The notes: generated from the letters alone by a model not told the origin. Shown: positions 28,128-39,477, counted from the first letter of the stretch. The stretch: DNA of 64,000 nucleotides from Legionella anisa (GCF_001467525.1 NZ_LNXS01000021.1:1-64000), one strand, 5' to 3'. Program-made: numbers and translations.

Positions 28128-28487
28128 ATGCCAAGAGTTAAACGTGGTGTGACAGCGAAAGCGCGTCACAAGAAAGTTTTAGACCAAGCCAAAGGTTATT
28201 ACGGTGCCCGTAGTCGAACCTACCGCATGGCAAAACAAGCAGTAATTAAAGCAGGTCAATATGCTTATCGTGATCGACGCCAGAAAAAACGTCAGTTTCG
28301 TGCGTTGTGGATTACGCGTATTAATGCACAAGCTCGTGAGTGCGGATTATCATACAGCCGTTTAATTGATGGATTGAAAAAAGCATCAATTGAACTGGAT
28401 AGAAAAGTATTGGCTGATCTGGCTGTTCATGACAAAGTAGCTTTTGCTGCCATTGCTGAACAGGCTAAAGCTGCATTAGCAAAATAA
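28128..28487 (+). CDS. rplT: 50S ribosomal protein L20
   Basis: A 119-residue basic protein with [17 protein letters not shown] at the N-terminus and the [17 protein letters not shown] helix. It is essential for 23S folding. In E. coli L20 represses rpmI-rplT translation; whether that holds here is not visible. GGGGAG lies before the ATG. Confidence 0.97.
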   Translation: MPRVKRGVTAKARHKKVLDQAKGYYGARSRTYRMAKQAVIKAGQYAYRDRRQKKRQFRALWITRINAQARECGLSYSRLIDGLKKASIELDRKVLADLAVHDKVAFAAIAEQAKAALAK

Positions 28488-28498
28488 TCTTTATTAAG

Positions 28499-29648
<1,150 letters not shown>

Positions 29649-29745
29649 GAAATGTGGCTGGTTGAGTGTATTCAGTATTGAAGTTCAGTAGAGGTGCGCT
29701 GTCTACAGAACAATAAACAGTTTAATAAGGTGGTAAGGACTATAA

Positions 29746-32127
29746 ATGAAATTAAGTAAATTATGGTTACGTGAGTGGGTGAATTTCTCATTAACTGAAC
29801 AAGAATTAGCGAATCAACTGACTATGGCCGGCCTTGAAGTGGATGCGGTGAGCCCCGTAGCAGGGGAGTTTACTCATGTAATCGTTGCTGAAGTTCTTAG
29901 TACCAAACCTCATCCTAACGCAGATAAATTAACCTTATGCGAAGTGAATGCAAACACCGATAAGCCGCTGCAAATTGTTTGTGGGGCTTCTAATGTAAGG
30001 CCTGGATTAAAGGTCGCTTTAGCAATGATTGGAGCGCGGTTGCCAGGTGGTTTTAATATTAAAGAGTCTAAATTACGTGGTGAGCTGTCCCAAGGAATGC
30101 TTTGTTCTGTTAGTGAGTTGGGAATGGCCGAGCAATCTGAAGGCATCATGGAATTAGAAAGTGATGCACCTGTGGGAATGGATTTACGCACGTATTTGAC
30201 GCTTGATGATCATATTTTAGACATTGATTTAACCCCAAATCGAGCCGACTGTTTTAGTGTTTTAGGTGTTGCCCGTGAAGTAGCTGTTTTGAATAAACTG
30301 CCTTTAGTTGAAAAAAATAGTTCCGAGGTGACTCCTAGCATCGATGATGTATTGACCATTGAGTTGAAACATGCGGAGGCTTGCCCACGTTATTGCGGTC
30401 GAGTGATTCGTAATATAAATCCTAAGGCAAATACACCTTTGTGGATGAGTGAGCGCTTGCGTCGAAGTGGTATTCGAACAGTGCATCCTGTTGTGGATAT
30501 TATGAATTATGTAATGCTCGAATTGGGACAACCTATGCATGCTTTTGATTTAGCAACAATCAAAGGTGACATTAAAGTGCGTTTTAGTAATAACCAAGAA
30601 CAGTTAGAGTTGCTTGATGGTCAAGAATTAACTTTAAATGAAAAAGTATTGGTTATTGCCGACAAAGAAAAACCCTTGGCGATGGCTGGTATTATGGGGG
30701 GAGAAGCGAGCTCAGTACAGGCGCATACACAAGACGTATTTTTGGAAAGTGCATATTTTAATCCAATTGTCATTGCGGGGGTTGCAAGAAAGTTTGGCTT
30801 ATTCAGCGATTCGTCACAACGCTTTGAGCGAGGAGTGGATCCATGCCTGCAGATAAAAGCACTAGAACGAGCTACGGCGTTAATTTTAGAAATTGCAGGT
30901 GGAAAACCTGGACCAGTTATTGAAGCTCAAGACAAAAAATATTTACCCGAAACAGTAAGTTTTTCTTTTGATACAGATAAAGTTAGAAAATTAACCGGAC
31001 TTAATATTTCCTTGGAGGAAATGAAGAATTTATTGGAAGGACTTGGTATTGTTATTGGAAAAGAACAAAATAATTTCCTTGATGTTACTATTCCTTCTCA
31101 TCGTTTTGATATTCAGCAGGATGTGGATTTAGTGGAAGAAATCATCCGTCTCTACGGTTATGATAATTTACATGCTCAACCTACTTATACATTTGTGCAG
31201 GCAGGAAAAGCGTGCGGGAATGAAGAAATAGCAACAAAGCTTTCGTGTTGGTTTAGCAATAGAGGGTATCACGAAACAATTAGCTACAGTTTTGTTGATC
31301 CAGAATTACAACATGAGCTTTATCCTCATAAAGAGTTTATGCAATTGTTAAACCCCATTTCTTCAGAATTATCGCAAATGCGTGCAGGGATGTGGCCAGG
31401 ATTGATCGCCTCAATGATTTATAATGTTCATCGTCAGCAAAATGCAGTTAAATTCTTTGAAATTGGTGTAGTGTTTGATGTAAACAAGGGACAACTCATT
31501 GAACGTCCTTGTGTTGCGGGTTTGTTGATGGGAGAACAAGGAAGTGCTAATTGGAGTGAGCCTACCCGAGTTTTTGATTTTTTTGATCTGAAAGGTGATC
31601 TTCAATCTTTGTTTACCTCACTCAAATTAAAGCAGGTTGAATTCACAACAGCGGCACATGATGCGTTACATCCTGGACAATCAGCCCAGATAAAGATTAA
31701 TGGAGTAGCTGCAGGATGGGTAGGTATGCTCCATCCACGTTTGGCAGACGCATTGGATTTGCAAGAAGATGTTTTGTTATTTGAAATAAATTTAGCGGCA
31801 TTAATCGGACACGAAGCGCCACGCTATAAAACAATTTCAAAATACCCGCAAATACGTCGTGATTTATCGTTTTTAGTTGATGTTGATATCAGCGTGATGC
31901 AAATTGAATCCGTTGTTCGATCAATGATAAAAGAAAACTGGCTAAAATCTTTTGATGTATTTGATGTGTATACCGGTGAAGGGGTTCCACAAGGTAAGAA
32001 AAGCCTTGCAGTTGCCATGACTTTGCAAGATGAAAGTCGGACTTTGGTGGATGCTGAGATTAATTCTCTAATTAGTGCTATAATCAATACGTTAGAAAAT
32101 AAATTTTCAATCATATTGAGGGAATAA
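29746..32127 (+). CDS. pheT: Phenylalanyl-tRNA synthetase, beta subunit
   Basis: A 793-residue subunit (E. coli 795) with an N-terminal tRNA-binding EMAP-like domain (about 40-150, with [13 protein letters not shown]), B3/B4 editing region, B5 domain and the C-terminal ferredoxin-fold anticodon-binding domain ([14 protein letters not shown]). It lies 97 bases after pheS. AAGGACTATAA precedes the ATG. Confidence 0.97.
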   Translation: MKLSKLWLREWVNFSLTEQELANQLTMAGLEVDAVSPVAGEFTHVIVAEVLSTKPHPNADKLTLCEVNANTDKPLQIVCGASNVRPGLKVALAMIGARLPGGFNIKESKLRGELSQGMLCSVSELGMAEQSEGIMELESDAPVGMDLRTYLTLDDHILDIDLTPNRADCFSVLGVAREVAVLNKLPLVEKNSSEVTPSIDDVLTIELKHAEACPRYCGRVIRNINPKANTPLWMSERLRRSGIRTVHPVVDIMNYVMLELGQPMHAFDLATIKGDIKVRFSNNQEQLELLDGQELTLNEKVLVIADKEKPLAMAGIMGGEASSVQAHTQDVFLESAYFNPIVIAGVARKFGLFSDSSQRFERGVDPCLQIKALERATALILEIAGGKPGPVIEAQDKKYLPETVSFSFDTDKVRKLTGLNISLEEMKNLLEGLGIVIGKEQNNFLDVTIPSHRFDIQQDVDLVEEIIRLYGYDNLHAQPTYTFVQAGKACGNEEIATKLSCWFSNRGYHETISYSFVDPELQHELYPHKEFMQLLNPISSELSQMRAGMWPGLIASMIYNVHRQQNAVKFFEIGVVFDVNKGQLIERPCVAGLLMGEQGSANWSEPTRVFDFFDLKGDLQSLFTSLKLKQVEFTTAAHDALHPGQSAQIKINGVAAGWVGMLHPRLADALDLQEDVLLFEINLAALIGHEAPRYKTISKYPQIRRDLSFLVDVDISVMQIESVVRSMIKENWLKSFDVFDVYTGEGVPQGKKSLAVAMTLQDESRTLVDAEINSLISAIINTLENKFSIILRE

Positions 32128-32129
32128 TC

Positions 32130-32423
32130 GTGAATGCACTGAGCAAAGCAATAATGGCAGAAACCTTGTGTGATGAATTAAAATTGTCTAAACCCGCATC
32201 AAAAGAAATGGTCGAAAATTTTTTTGAGGAATTGCGGCATGCTCTTGAGCATGGACATCATGTAAAATTATCTGGTTTTGGTAATTTTACATTAAGGGAC
32301 AAGCCACAAAGGCCAGGTAGGAATCCAAAAACAGGAGAGGAAATTCCTGTAGTAGCCAGGAGAGTTGTAACGTTTAAACCTGGTTTGAAGTTAAAGACAA
32401 AAATTGAATCTATAGGAAAGTAA
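32130..32423 (+). CDS. ihfA: Integration host factor, alpha subunit
   Basis: A DNA-bending histone-like protein of 97 residues starting at GTG, with GAGGGA upstream. The beta-arm motif [23 protein letters not shown] is typical, and the position after pheT distinguishes alpha from beta. IHF in Legionella affects growth-phase gene expression. Confidence 0.95.
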   Translation: MNALSKAIMAETLCDELKLSKPASKEMVENFFEELRHALEHGHHVKLSGFGNFTLRDKPQRPGRNPKTGEEIPVVARRVVTFKPGLKLKTKIESIGK

Positions 32424-32426
32424 CCA

Positions 32427-32744
32427 TTGGCCTATTACAATAAACATGTTCTTATATGCACCAATCAAAAGGCTGCAGGCAAACAATGCTGCGCCAATTC
32501 CGGCGGTGAAATGTATTTTGATTATCTGAAGTCGCGACTTTTAGAACTGGAAATGCATGGTCCAGGTAAAGTTCGTGTGAGTAAATCAGGTTGTCTTGGA
32601 CGTTGCAGTTCTGGTCCATGTATTGTGATTTATCCTGAAGGTGTTTGGTACTCCTATTCATCATTTGCAGATATTGATGAAATCATAGAAAGACATTTGG
32701 TTTCTGGCAGTGTTGCCGAGCAGTTACTCATTGATCAAGAATAA
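32427..32744 (+). CDS. Thioredoxin-like [2Fe-2S] ferredoxin
   Basis: A 105-residue protein with the cluster ligands of the thioredoxin-like ferredoxins: CTNQKAAGKQCC at the start, GCLGRCSSGP in the middle and the PEGVWYSY strand that follows. It starts at TTG with AGGAAAG 8 bases upstream and 3 bases after ihfA; no ATG gives the complete first Cys motif. Its redox partner is unknown. Confidence 0.88.
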   Translation: MAYYNKHVLICTNQKAAGKQCCANSGGEMYFDYLKSRLLELEMHGPGKVRVSKSGCLGRCSSGPCIVIYPEGVWYSYSSFADIDEIIERHLVSGSVAEQLLIDQE

Positions 32745-32757
32745 TCAATAGGCTTTA

Positions 32758-32857
32758 GTGATCGTAGCCTGGGTGAAGCGCAGCGGAACCCGGGGTCAAG
32801 ACATGAATGAACTCACTAAACCCGGGTTCCGCTGCGCTTCACCCAGGCTACGATCAC
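32758..32857. repeat. REP-like element, perfect 37-base arms
   Basis: Arms 32758-32794 and 32821-32857 are exact reverse complements (GTGATCGTAGCCTGGGTG... to ...AACCCGGG) around a 26-base spacer. It lies between the ferredoxin gene and rplM. The perfect match over 37 bases points to a recent insertion or to selection for the hairpin. Confidence 0.92.
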
Positions 32858-32941
32858 GCAAAAATTATTATGATTTTTGTTTGAAATTTGATATATTTAC
32901 GCGGATTTAATTAATTGTTTATAAATTTTTATCCTTTTTAC

Positions 32942-32970
32942 TTGTAGGATGTTTCTGTTTTGGTTAAAAT
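32942..32970 (+). promoter_or_regulatory. Probable promoter of rplM-rpsI
   Basis: TTGTAG (32942-32947), a 17-base spacer and TAAAAT (32965-32970). Transcription would start near 32977, giving a leader of about 45 bases. Confidence 0.5.
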
Positions 32971-33021
32971 CGCCCGTCCATGATAGAAGATTACCAATTT
33001 AGGCGGTTCGGAGTTCGTTTA

Positions 33022-33456
33022 ATGAAGACATTTAGTGCCAAAAGCCACGAAGTCAAACGTGACTGGTTAGTAGTTGATGCCAGCGATAAAGTTTTGGGAC
33101 GCTTAGCAACTGAAATTGCCCGTCGTTTACGCGGCAAGCATAAAGCTGAGTATACCCCCCATGTTGATACAGGCGACTACATCATTGTTACAAATGCGGA
33201 AAAAGTTATTGTAACTGGTCGTAAGTTTACCAACAAGATGTACTATCGTCACACCGGATACCCTGGTGGAATAAAATCAGATAGTTTTGAAAAATTACAG
33301 GCCAGAAATCCTGTTAGAATTATCGAACTTGCTGTTAAAGGCATGTTACCAAAGAATCCTTTAGGTAGAGAGATGTATCGTAAGCTAAAAGTATATGTCG
33401 GCAACGAACATCCACATACTGCACAGCAACCCAAGCAACTTGATATTGAGGAATAA
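33022..33456 (+). CDS. rplM: 50S ribosomal protein L13
   Basis: A 144-residue protein starting [15 protein letters not shown], with [23 protein letters not shown] and [10 protein letters not shown], the L13 signatures. An in-frame ATG at 32980 lies upstream but would add 14 non-conserved residues; CGGAG sits before 33022. It forms an operon with rpsI, 5 bases downstream. Confidence 0.97.
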   Translation: MKTFSAKSHEVKRDWLVVDASDKVLGRLATEIARRLRGKHKAEYTPHVDTGDYIIVTNAEKVIVTGRKFTNKMYYRHTGYPGGIKSDSFEKLQARNPVRIIELAVKGMLPKNPLGREMYRKLKVYVGNEHPHTAQQPKQLDIEE

Positions 33457-33461
33457 GTATT

Positions 33462-33893
33462 ATGGCTGAAGTGAAGCAATACTACGGCACGGGTCGTAGA
33501 AAAAGTTCAACAGCTCGTGTGTTTTTACGTCCGGGTAAAGGCGAGATCAAGGTAAATGGCCGTACTTTACAGGAATATTTTTGCCGTGAAACTTCGTGTA
33601 TGGTTGTTATGCAGCCATTAGAAACCGTTGATCTTGTTAATAAATTTGATGTTTATGTTACGGTTTCTGGTGGAGGAATTTCTGGCCAGGCTGGCGCTGT
33701 ACGTTTGGGTATCGCAAGAGCATTAGTTGCTTATGATGAAAAAGGATTAGCAGAAGATGCTGAGCCTAATCCAAATTCTGTTCGTAGAAGACTTCGTGCA
33801 CGTGGCTTACTGACTCGTGATTCACGTCGTGTTGAAAGAAAGAAAGTGGGCTTGCACAAAGCACGTCGTGCAACTCAATACTCAAAACGTTAA
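33462..33893 (+). CDS. rpsI: 30S ribosomal protein S9
   Basis: A 143-residue protein beginning [16 protein letters not shown] after a short extension, with [20 protein letters not shown] and the C-terminal [17 protein letters not shown] tail that reaches the P-site tRNA. GAGGAAT precedes the ATG. Confidence 0.97.
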   Translation: MAEVKQYYGTGRRKSSTARVFLRPGKGEIKVNGRTLQEYFCRETSCMVVMQPLETVDLVNKFDVYVTVSGGGISGQAGAVRLGIARALVAYDEKGLAEDAEPNPNSVRRRLRARGLLTRDSRRVERKKVGLHKARRATQYSKR

Positions 33894-33909
33894 TCGTTTA
33901 TTGGTTAAG

Positions 33910-33935
33910 AAACCCCGCCGATGCGGGGTTTTTTT
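33910..33935 (+). terminator. Intrinsic terminator of rplM-rpsI
   Basis: AACCCCGC and GCGGGGTT form an 8-bp stem with loop CGAT, followed by a T run. Confidence 0.92.
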
Positions 33936-33942
33936 GTTTTAC

Positions 33943-34029
33943 GTAGCCTGGGTGCAGCGAAGCGAAACCCGGGATTATGATCTAGATAAAACTAGATTTC
34001 CCGGGTTTCGCTTCGCTGCACCAGGCTAC
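33943..34029. repeat. REP-like element between rpsI and petA
   Basis: GTAGCCTGGGTGCAGCGAAG...CCCGGGA and its complement (with one base missing in ACCAGG) flank a spacer of about 24 bases. The arm centre GCGAAGCGAAACCCGGG differs from the copy at 32758 (GCGCAGCGGAACCCGGG), showing two arm subtypes. Confidence 0.88.
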
Positions 34030-34061
34030 AAGTACTGCAAAAACATACATAAGCAGATAAT

Positions 34062-34673
34062 ATGGTGAATCAAATTACTGATCCTGATGAGGATAAAAAC
34101 GATCCAGTAGATGAAGATCGTCGCCGGTTTTTGTTAACTACAACTTGTGTATTAGGTGGGATAGGTGCTTTATGTGCTTTAACTCCCTTTGTTGCTTCTT
34201 GGTTACCAAGTGCCAAAGCTCAAGCTGAAGGTGCACCAGTGCACGTTGATTTAAGCAAACTGGAGCCAGGAAATCTGGTAGTTGTTGAATGGCGTGGCAA
34301 ACCCGTATGGATAATTAGACGAACCGAAGAAATGGTGCAACGCTTAACTACGTATTCCTCACGGTTACGCGATCCGAATTCGCTGACTCGACAGCAACCT
34401 TCCTATGCAAAAAATCAGCACCGATCGATTAATCCAGAATATTTAGTACTTATAGGGATTTGTACTCACCTAGGCTGTTCGCCAAAATACAAACCACATC
34501 TTGGCGATTTAGGACCTGATTGGCCCGGTGGGTTTTTCTGTCCTTGCCATGGTTCTACTTTTGATCTTTCTGGGAGGGTTTTTAAAGATGTCCCTGCACC
34601 GATTAATATGGAAGTACCTCCATATTATTTTATCGACAAGCAAACTATTGTGATTGGCGAGGATAAAGCATAA
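34062..34673 (+). CDS. petA: Ubiquinol-cytochrome c reductase, Rieske subunit
   Basis: The 203-residue Rieske protein of the bc1 complex. A twin-arginine-like N-terminus (DRRRFLLTTTCVLGG) and one membrane anchor (about 24-50) precede the cluster-binding loops CTHLGC and CPCHGS. It starts the petABC operon. Confidence 0.95.
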   Translation: MVNQITDPDEDKNDPVDEDRRRFLLTTTCVLGGIGALCALTPFVASWLPSAKAQAEGAPVHVDLSKLEPGNLVVVEWRGKPVWIIRRTEEMVQRLTTYSSRLRDPNSLTRQQPSYAKNQHRSINPEYLVLIGICTHLGCSPKYKPHLGDLGPDWPGGFFCPCHGSTFDLSGRVFKDVPAPINMEVPPYYFIDKQTIVIGEDKA

Positions 34674-34740
34674 ATTCCATGTTGCACAATATATAGCCTG
34701 GATGCAATTGATGATGGGTAACAGAAAAAGGCTCGATTAA

Positions 34741-35955
34741 ATGAATAGACTCTTCAAATGGCTCGATGAGCGTTTTCCTTTGATGAGCACCTGGAAAAAT
34801 TATTTCGGTGCCTATTACCTTCCAAAAAATTTAAATTTTCTTTATTTTTTTGGATCATTAGCTCTTGTGGTTTTAGTGAATCAATTCATTACAGGTTTGT
34901 GGTTGACCATGTTTTATACCCCAAGTGCTAAGCAGGCTTTTTCGTCCATTGAATACATAATGCGCGATGTTAATTTTGGTTGGTTATTTCGGTATATGCA
35001 TTCAACAGGGGCCTCTGCATTTTTTATCGTTATTTATTTACATATGTTTCGTGGTCTACTGTATGGCTCGTACCAAAAGCCACGGGAGCTTGTTTGGCTT
35101 TTAGGAATGTTTCTCTACATTGTGCTATTAGCTGGCGCTTTTTGTGGTTATTTATTGCCTTGGGGGCAAATGTCTTATTGGGGAGCTGAGGTAATCACTT
35201 CATTGTTGAGTGCCATTCCTTATATTGGTGAGCATCTTGTTGTTTGGTTAAGAGGCGATTACACAGTAGGCAATGCCACCTTGCAGCGTTTTTTTGCATT
35301 GCATGTTATTGCCCTTCCATTTTTGCTCTTTTTTCTGGTTTTCTTGCATGTGGTTGCCTTACATAAGGTAGGCTCTAATAATCCGGATGGAATTGAAATC
35401 AAAAATAAGCTGGATGAAAAAGGAAAGCCTTTGGATGGGATTCCTTTTCATCCTTATTACATAGTTAAAGACTTAGTCATGGTGATTGCTTTTCTCACCC
35501 TGTTTTTTGCAGTTGTGTTTTTCGCTCCTGAAATGTGGGGGTACTTTTTAGAGCATAATAATTTTACCCCCGCGAACCCTTTGATTACTCCAGATCATAT
35601 TGCTCCAATGTGGTATATGGCTCCATATTACGCCATATTGCGCGCAATCCCCGATAAATTATTGGGAGTAGTGTGCATGGGATTTGCCTTATTCGTTCTT
35701 TTCTTTTTACCTTGGCTTGATCGAAGCCCTGTTCGCTCAATGCGCTACAAAGGAAATTATTCACGAATTATGTTGTTTCTAGGGGTGGTATCTTTTGTGC
35801 TATTAGGTTATTTGGGAACCATTCCTGTAACTCCTGTGCGTTTGTTTTTGGCCCGTATCTGTACTATATTGTACTTTGCCTATTTTTTGTTGATGCCTTT
35901 TTATACTCGTTTTGAAAAAACGTACCCGTTACCCTCTCGCTTGGGAGGGCAATAA
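34741..35955 (+). CDS. petB: Cytochrome b of the bc1 complex
   Basis: A 404-residue membrane protein with eight helices. The haem ligands lie in RYMHSTGASAFF and FALHVIALPF, and the quinol-site PEWY-type motif reads PMWYMAPYYAI. It is located 67 bases after petA; its stop shares one base with the next start. Confidence 0.96.
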   Translation: MNRLFKWLDERFPLMSTWKNYFGAYYLPKNLNFLYFFGSLALVVLVNQFITGLWLTMFYTPSAKQAFSSIEYIMRDVNFGWLFRYMHSTGASAFFIVIYLHMFRGLLYGSYQKPRELVWLLGMFLYIVLLAGAFCGYLLPWGQMSYWGAEVITSLLSAIPYIGEHLVVWLRGDYTVGNATLQRFFALHVIALPFLLFFLVFLHVVALHKVGSNNPDGIEIKNKLDEKGKPLDGIPFHPYYIVKDLVMVIAFLTLFFAVVFFAPEMWGYFLEHNNFTPANPLITPDHIAPMWYMAPYYAILRAIPDKLLGVVCMGFALFVLFFLPWLDRSPVRSMRYKGNYSRIMLFLGVVSFVLLGYLGTIPVTPVRLFLARICTILYFAYFLLMPFYTRFEKTYPLPSRLGGQ

Positions 35956-36632
35956 TGCGTATGAAAAAAGTGGCTTTATACGTGTCGGTATGGTTTTTTA
36001 GCTTACTTCTAAATTCAGTTGTACTGGCACATTCAGCAGAAATTAATGTACAAGATAAGGCGAGCTTGCAAAGAGGCGCTAGATTATTTATGAATTATTG
36101 TTCTGGTTGCCACTCTTTGAACTATTTGCGTTATAATAATATGGCTAAAGGATTAGGCATAACGGGATTTGATGGTCGAATAAATGAAGATTTATTAAAA
36201 AATAATCTGATTTTTACGCAAGCAACAGTTAATGATCCAATTCGCATTGCTTTGCCGCCCGAAGATGCGAAACAGTGGTTTGGGATAGTACCTCCGGATT
36301 TATCTTTAGTGGCTCGAGAAAAAGGAACAGAATGGCTTTATAGTTATTTAAATGGTTTTTATCGAGATGATTCTAGGCCTTTTGGTACGAATAACCGTCT
36401 TGTCCCCGATGTGGCTATGCCCAATATTTTAGAAACGTTGAATCATGAACTATCCGGAGATCAGTTTCATAATGAGTTACACGATTTAGTTACTTTTCTT
36501 GCATATGTTGGTGAGCCAATGCAGTCAATAAGATACCGGATAGGATTTTATGTTGTTAGCTTTTTATTGGTTTTATTTCTTGTTGTTCTCGGGTTAAAAA
36601 GAGTTTATTGGCGAAAAAACGGCATAAAGTAA
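35955..36632 (+). CDS. petC: Cytochrome c1
   Basis: A 225-residue subunit with a signal peptide, haem site CSGCHSLNYLRY near residue 49, the distal Met in DVAMPNIL, and one C-terminal membrane anchor (about 193-215). It completes the bc1 operon. Confidence 0.95.
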   Translation: MRMKKVALYVSVWFFSLLLNSVVLAHSAEINVQDKASLQRGARLFMNYCSGCHSLNYLRYNNMAKGLGITGFDGRINEDLLKNNLIFTQATVNDPIRIALPPEDAKQWFGIVPPDLSLVAREKGTEWLYSYLNGFYRDDSRPFGTNNRLVPDVAMPNILETLNHELSGDQFHNELHDLVTFLAYVGEPMQSIRYRIGFYVVSFLLVLFLVVLGLKRVYWRKNGIK

Positions 36633-36718
36633 CCCAAAAAGGTAAAAATGTGGTAAAGTGCAGGTTTTGTGTGTTTGTACTTACTTTTGTTATAGGTTGA
36701 ATTAAATAGGAGTTGCTC

Positions 36719-37339
36719 ATGGCAATTGTTGCGAAGCGCACTATAATGTCTTTATTTTCCGATACAGATGATGTTTACAGCCATCAGGTTCGGATTGTAT
36801 TGGCTGAAAAAGGGGTAAATGTAGAAATTCTTACTGCCAAACAGGCAGAGCCCAGCGCTGATCTTTTATCAGTTAATCCATATGGGACAGTTCCTACTTT
36901 AATTGATAGAGAACTTGTGCTTTATGAACCACGTATTATTATGGAATATTTAGATGAGCGATTTCCTCATCCACCATTATTGCCTGTCTACCCTGTTGCG
37001 CGCGCTGAAACACGAAAAATGATGCACAGGATAGAACATGACTGGTATTATTTTATGAATCGCATTTTAAAAGATGATAATGCAGAACAGGCCAGGATCA
37101 ATTTATTCGAAAGTTTAACAGCGCTTGATCCTGTATTTGCAGATAAATCTTATTTTTTAAGTGATGAGTTTTCTTTGTTAGATTGTGCTTTAGCACCTTT
37201 GTTGTGGCGTTTGCCTCGATTGGGAATTGACATTGCACCGGAGTTTAAAGGAATAATTGCTTACATGCAGCGCTTGTTCAAACGTGAATCGTTTCAAGCA
37301 AGTTTGACTGATGCTGAGCGACAACTAAGAGCGGCATAA
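36719..37339 (+). CDS. sspA: Stringent starvation protein A
   Basis: A glutathione S-transferase-fold protein that binds RNA polymerase. It has MSLFSDTDDVYSHQVRIVLAEKG, the VPTLIDREL strand, RIIMEYLDERFPHPPLLPVYPVARAE (with the surface Pro-His-Pro pocket) and SDEFSLLDCALAPLLWRLP. The ATG at 36719 is preferred, with AGGAG upstream. It lacks the GST catalytic residue, as usual in SspA. Confidence 0.96.
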   Translation: MAIVAKRTIMSLFSDTDDVYSHQVRIVLAEKGVNVEILTAKQAEPSADLLSVNPYGTVPTLIDRELVLYEPRIIMEYLDERFPHPPLLPVYPVARAETRKMMHRIEHDWYYFMNRILKDDNAEQARINLFESLTALDPVFADKSYFLSDEFSLLDCALAPLLWRLPRLGIDIAPEFKGIIAYMQRLFKRESFQASLTDAERQLRAA

Positions 37340-37342
37340 ATA

Positions 37343-37756
37343 ATGACAATGACATCAAATAAACCTTATTTAATTCGCGCTGCCTATGATTGGATAGTAG
37401 ATAACGAATTAACTCCTTATATCATGGTTAATGCAGCATATACGGGGGTACAGGTACCGAGAGAACATGTAAACCATGATCGCATCGTGTTAAATATTTC
37501 TCCTGCAGCAACTCGTGGTCTTTTATTGGAAAATGATCGAATTATCTTTACTGCGCGTTTTTCAGGGAAAACAGAACAGATTTTTGTTCCGCCAGGATCA
37601 GTATTAGAAATCTACGCTAAAGAAAATGGCAGAGGTATTGCTTTTGCTATCGAAGATGAAGAAGAGCCGCCTCCAGCATCTTCTGGTTCATCAGGTACTG
37701 AATCTGATGCTTCAACTGTTTCTAAAAGCAAACCTTCGTTAAAATTAGTCAAGTAA
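37343..37756 (+). CDS. sspB: ClpXP specificity-enhancing factor SspB
   Basis: An adaptor that delivers ssrA-tagged proteins to ClpXP. The globular domain (about 1-110, KPYLIRAAYDWIVDNELTPY at the start) is joined by a flexible Ser/Glu-rich linker to the C-terminal ClpX-binding tail KPSLKLVK, very like the E. coli tail. It follows sspA by 3 bases. Confidence 0.96.
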   Translation: MTMTSNKPYLIRAAYDWIVDNELTPYIMVNAAYTGVQVPREHVNHDRIVLNISPAATRGLLLENDRIIFTARFSGKTEQIFVPPGSVLEIYAKENGRGIAFAIEDEEEPPPASSGSSGTESDASTVSKSKPSLKLVK

Positions 37757-37762
37757 ATGGAA

Positions 37763-37831
37763 GTAGCCTGGTGAAGGCGAAGACAAAACCTGGGAATTCT
37801 GAAACTCGGGTTTGATTCACTCCTAGACTAC
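37763..37831. repeat. Degenerate REP-like element after sspB
   Basis: GTAGCCTGGTGAAGGCGAAG...AAACCTGGGA and ...CTCGGGTTTGATTCACTCCTAGACTAC: the REP arms are recognisable but with many changes. Confidence 0.6.
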
Positions 37832-37852
37832 ATATAAGAAACGTGTTCGAAA

Positions 37853-37975
37853 TATAGCGTCATCCACCAAGTTCGAGACAAGGCGCAAGTAAACTGAGGT
37901 GAAGAAGTGTACCAAGTACACGATTGAACCGAACGAGCTTGCAACGATGTATCGAACTTTAGTGGTGGCCTATAG
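37853..37975. repeat. Inverted-repeat element, family C
   Basis: Imperfect terminal repeats TATAG...CCACCAAGTTCGA and TCGAACTTTAGTGGTGG..CTATA surround a central perfect palindrome GTGTAC-CAA-GTACAC (37907-37921). Noncoding, ending about 18 bases before the nnr start. It differs from family A in its termini but shares the GTGTAC centre. Confidence 0.6.
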
Positions 37976-37992
37976 TAAATTTGGAGCACAAG

Positions 37993-39477
37993 GTGATCAT
38001 ACCAACAAACGCGCTTTATCGTTGTGAGCAAATTAGAGCTTGTGAGCAACAGGCTACTTCTATATATCAATTAGACGAAAATACACTGATGTCTCGGGCG
38101 GGAGCAGAGGCATTTTTTCTTATAACAAAACTCTATCCACATGTTCGTCATATTGCTGTGTATTGTGGCGCAGGAAATAATGCGGGTGATGGATATGTGG
38201 TGGCACGTTTGGCGCATGAACATGGATTATTAGTGACAATTTACCAGTGTAAGGCGGTAGCAGATCTTCCTATTGCAGCGCAACATGCGGCTTTAATGGC
38301 TATAAGTGCGGGAGTTGAGTGTCAAGCTGTAGATGAACCATTAGATAGTGAGGCAGAATTAGTTATTGATGCTCTTTTAGGGATTGGACTGAAAGGCCCC
38401 GTTCGAGGCGCTATTGTATCGGCGATTAATCAGATCAATATGAGCGGACTACCTGTCGTAGCTTTGGATATTCCATCAGGTCTTAACGCAGATACAGGCA
38501 AGGTAGAGAATTTTTGTGTTAAAGCCAATACCACTTTAACGTTTATTGCCCAGAAAGCGGGTATGTATACTGCAGATGGTCCTGATTATTGTGGGGATAT
38601 ACACTGTTGTTCTTTGCAACTTGATTCCTGTGTGACTCAATTGACTCCTGCTGCATGTCTTTTAAGTTCAGATACCTTGGCTTTGCCGCTTGCTGGACGC
38701 AAAAAAAATTCACATAAGGGAAATTATGGTCATGTTTTAGTCATTGGTGGAGGACCAGGAATGCCCGGCGCTATTGGCCTCGCCGCCAAAGCTGCAATGC
38801 GAACAGGCGCAGGTTCAGTAACTATTGCAACATGGCCTGAACACGCGAAGAGCGCCTTATCATTAATCCCTGAGGCTATGGTAAGCGCTGTGGAAACCTC
38901 TAACGATTTAATACCGCTTTTAGATCGAGCCACAGTATGTATTATTGGCCCTGGTCTAGGCGAAAGTGAATGGGCTATTAACCTATTTTTAATGGCAATT
39001 ACCTCACAATTACCTATGGTTATTGATGCATCAGCCTTAAGATTGTTAGCTGAAAACTCACAGATGGATGATAATTGGATATTAACCCCACATCCTGGTG
39101 AAGCGGCTTGTTTGCTTTCTTGTACTACTGATTTGATTCAGAAAGATAGATATCAGGCGGCAGCAAACATTCAGAAGCAATACGGTGGGGTCGTTGTACT
39201 GAAGGGGGCTGGAACCGTAATTCAAACAGCTGAGAAAGATGCATTTGTTTGTTCTCGGGGCAACCCTGCTATGGCGAGTGCGGGTATGGGCGATGTGTTA
39301 AGCGGTATTATCGGAGGGCTTTGTGCTCAAGGATTTTCTTTATCCGAAGCGGCACAATGTGGTGTATGGGTGCATGCAGTTGCTGGAGATCGGATAGCAA
39401 AAAAAATGGGAGGAGCTGGTTTATTAGCCAGTGATTTATTTGATGTTTTACCTCATGTCTTGAATTACCCTGAATGA
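37993..39477 (+). CDS. nnr: Bifunctional NAD(P)HX epimerase/dehydratase
   Basis: Repairs hydrated NAD(P)H. The N-terminal YjeF_N epimerase domain contains YCGAGNNAGDGYVVARL; the C-terminal ADP-dependent dehydratase (ribokinase-like) contains GHVLVIGGGPGMPGA and the GMGDVLSGIIGGL anion hole. The GTG at 37993 has GGAG 6 bases upstream; a TTG at 37981 is the alternative. This gives about 494 residues. It heads the nnr-tsaE-ami-mutL-miaA run known from E. coli. Confidence 0.94.
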   Translation: MIIPTNALYRCEQIRACEQQATSIYQLDENTLMSRAGAEAFFLITKLYPHVRHIAVYCGAGNNAGDGYVVARLAHEHGLLVTIYQCKAVADLPIAAQHAALMAISAGVECQAVDEPLDSEAELVIDALLGIGLKGPVRGAIVSAINQINMSGLPVVALDIPSGLNADTGKVENFCVKANTTLTFIAQKAGMYTADGPDYCGDIHCCSLQLDSCVTQLTPAACLLSSDTLALPLAGRKKNSHKGNYGHVLVIGGGPGMPGAIGLAAKAAMRTGAGSVTIATWPEHAKSALSLIPEAMVSAVETSNDLIPLLDRATVCIIGPGLGESEWAINLFLMAITSQLPMVIDASALRLLAENSQMDDNWILTPHPGEAACLLSCTTDLIQKDRYQAAANIQKQYGGVVVLKGAGTVIQTAEKDAFVCSRGNPAMASAGMGDVLSGIIGGLCAQGFSLSEAAQCGVWVHAVAGDRIAKKMGGAGLLASDLFDVLPHVLNYPE

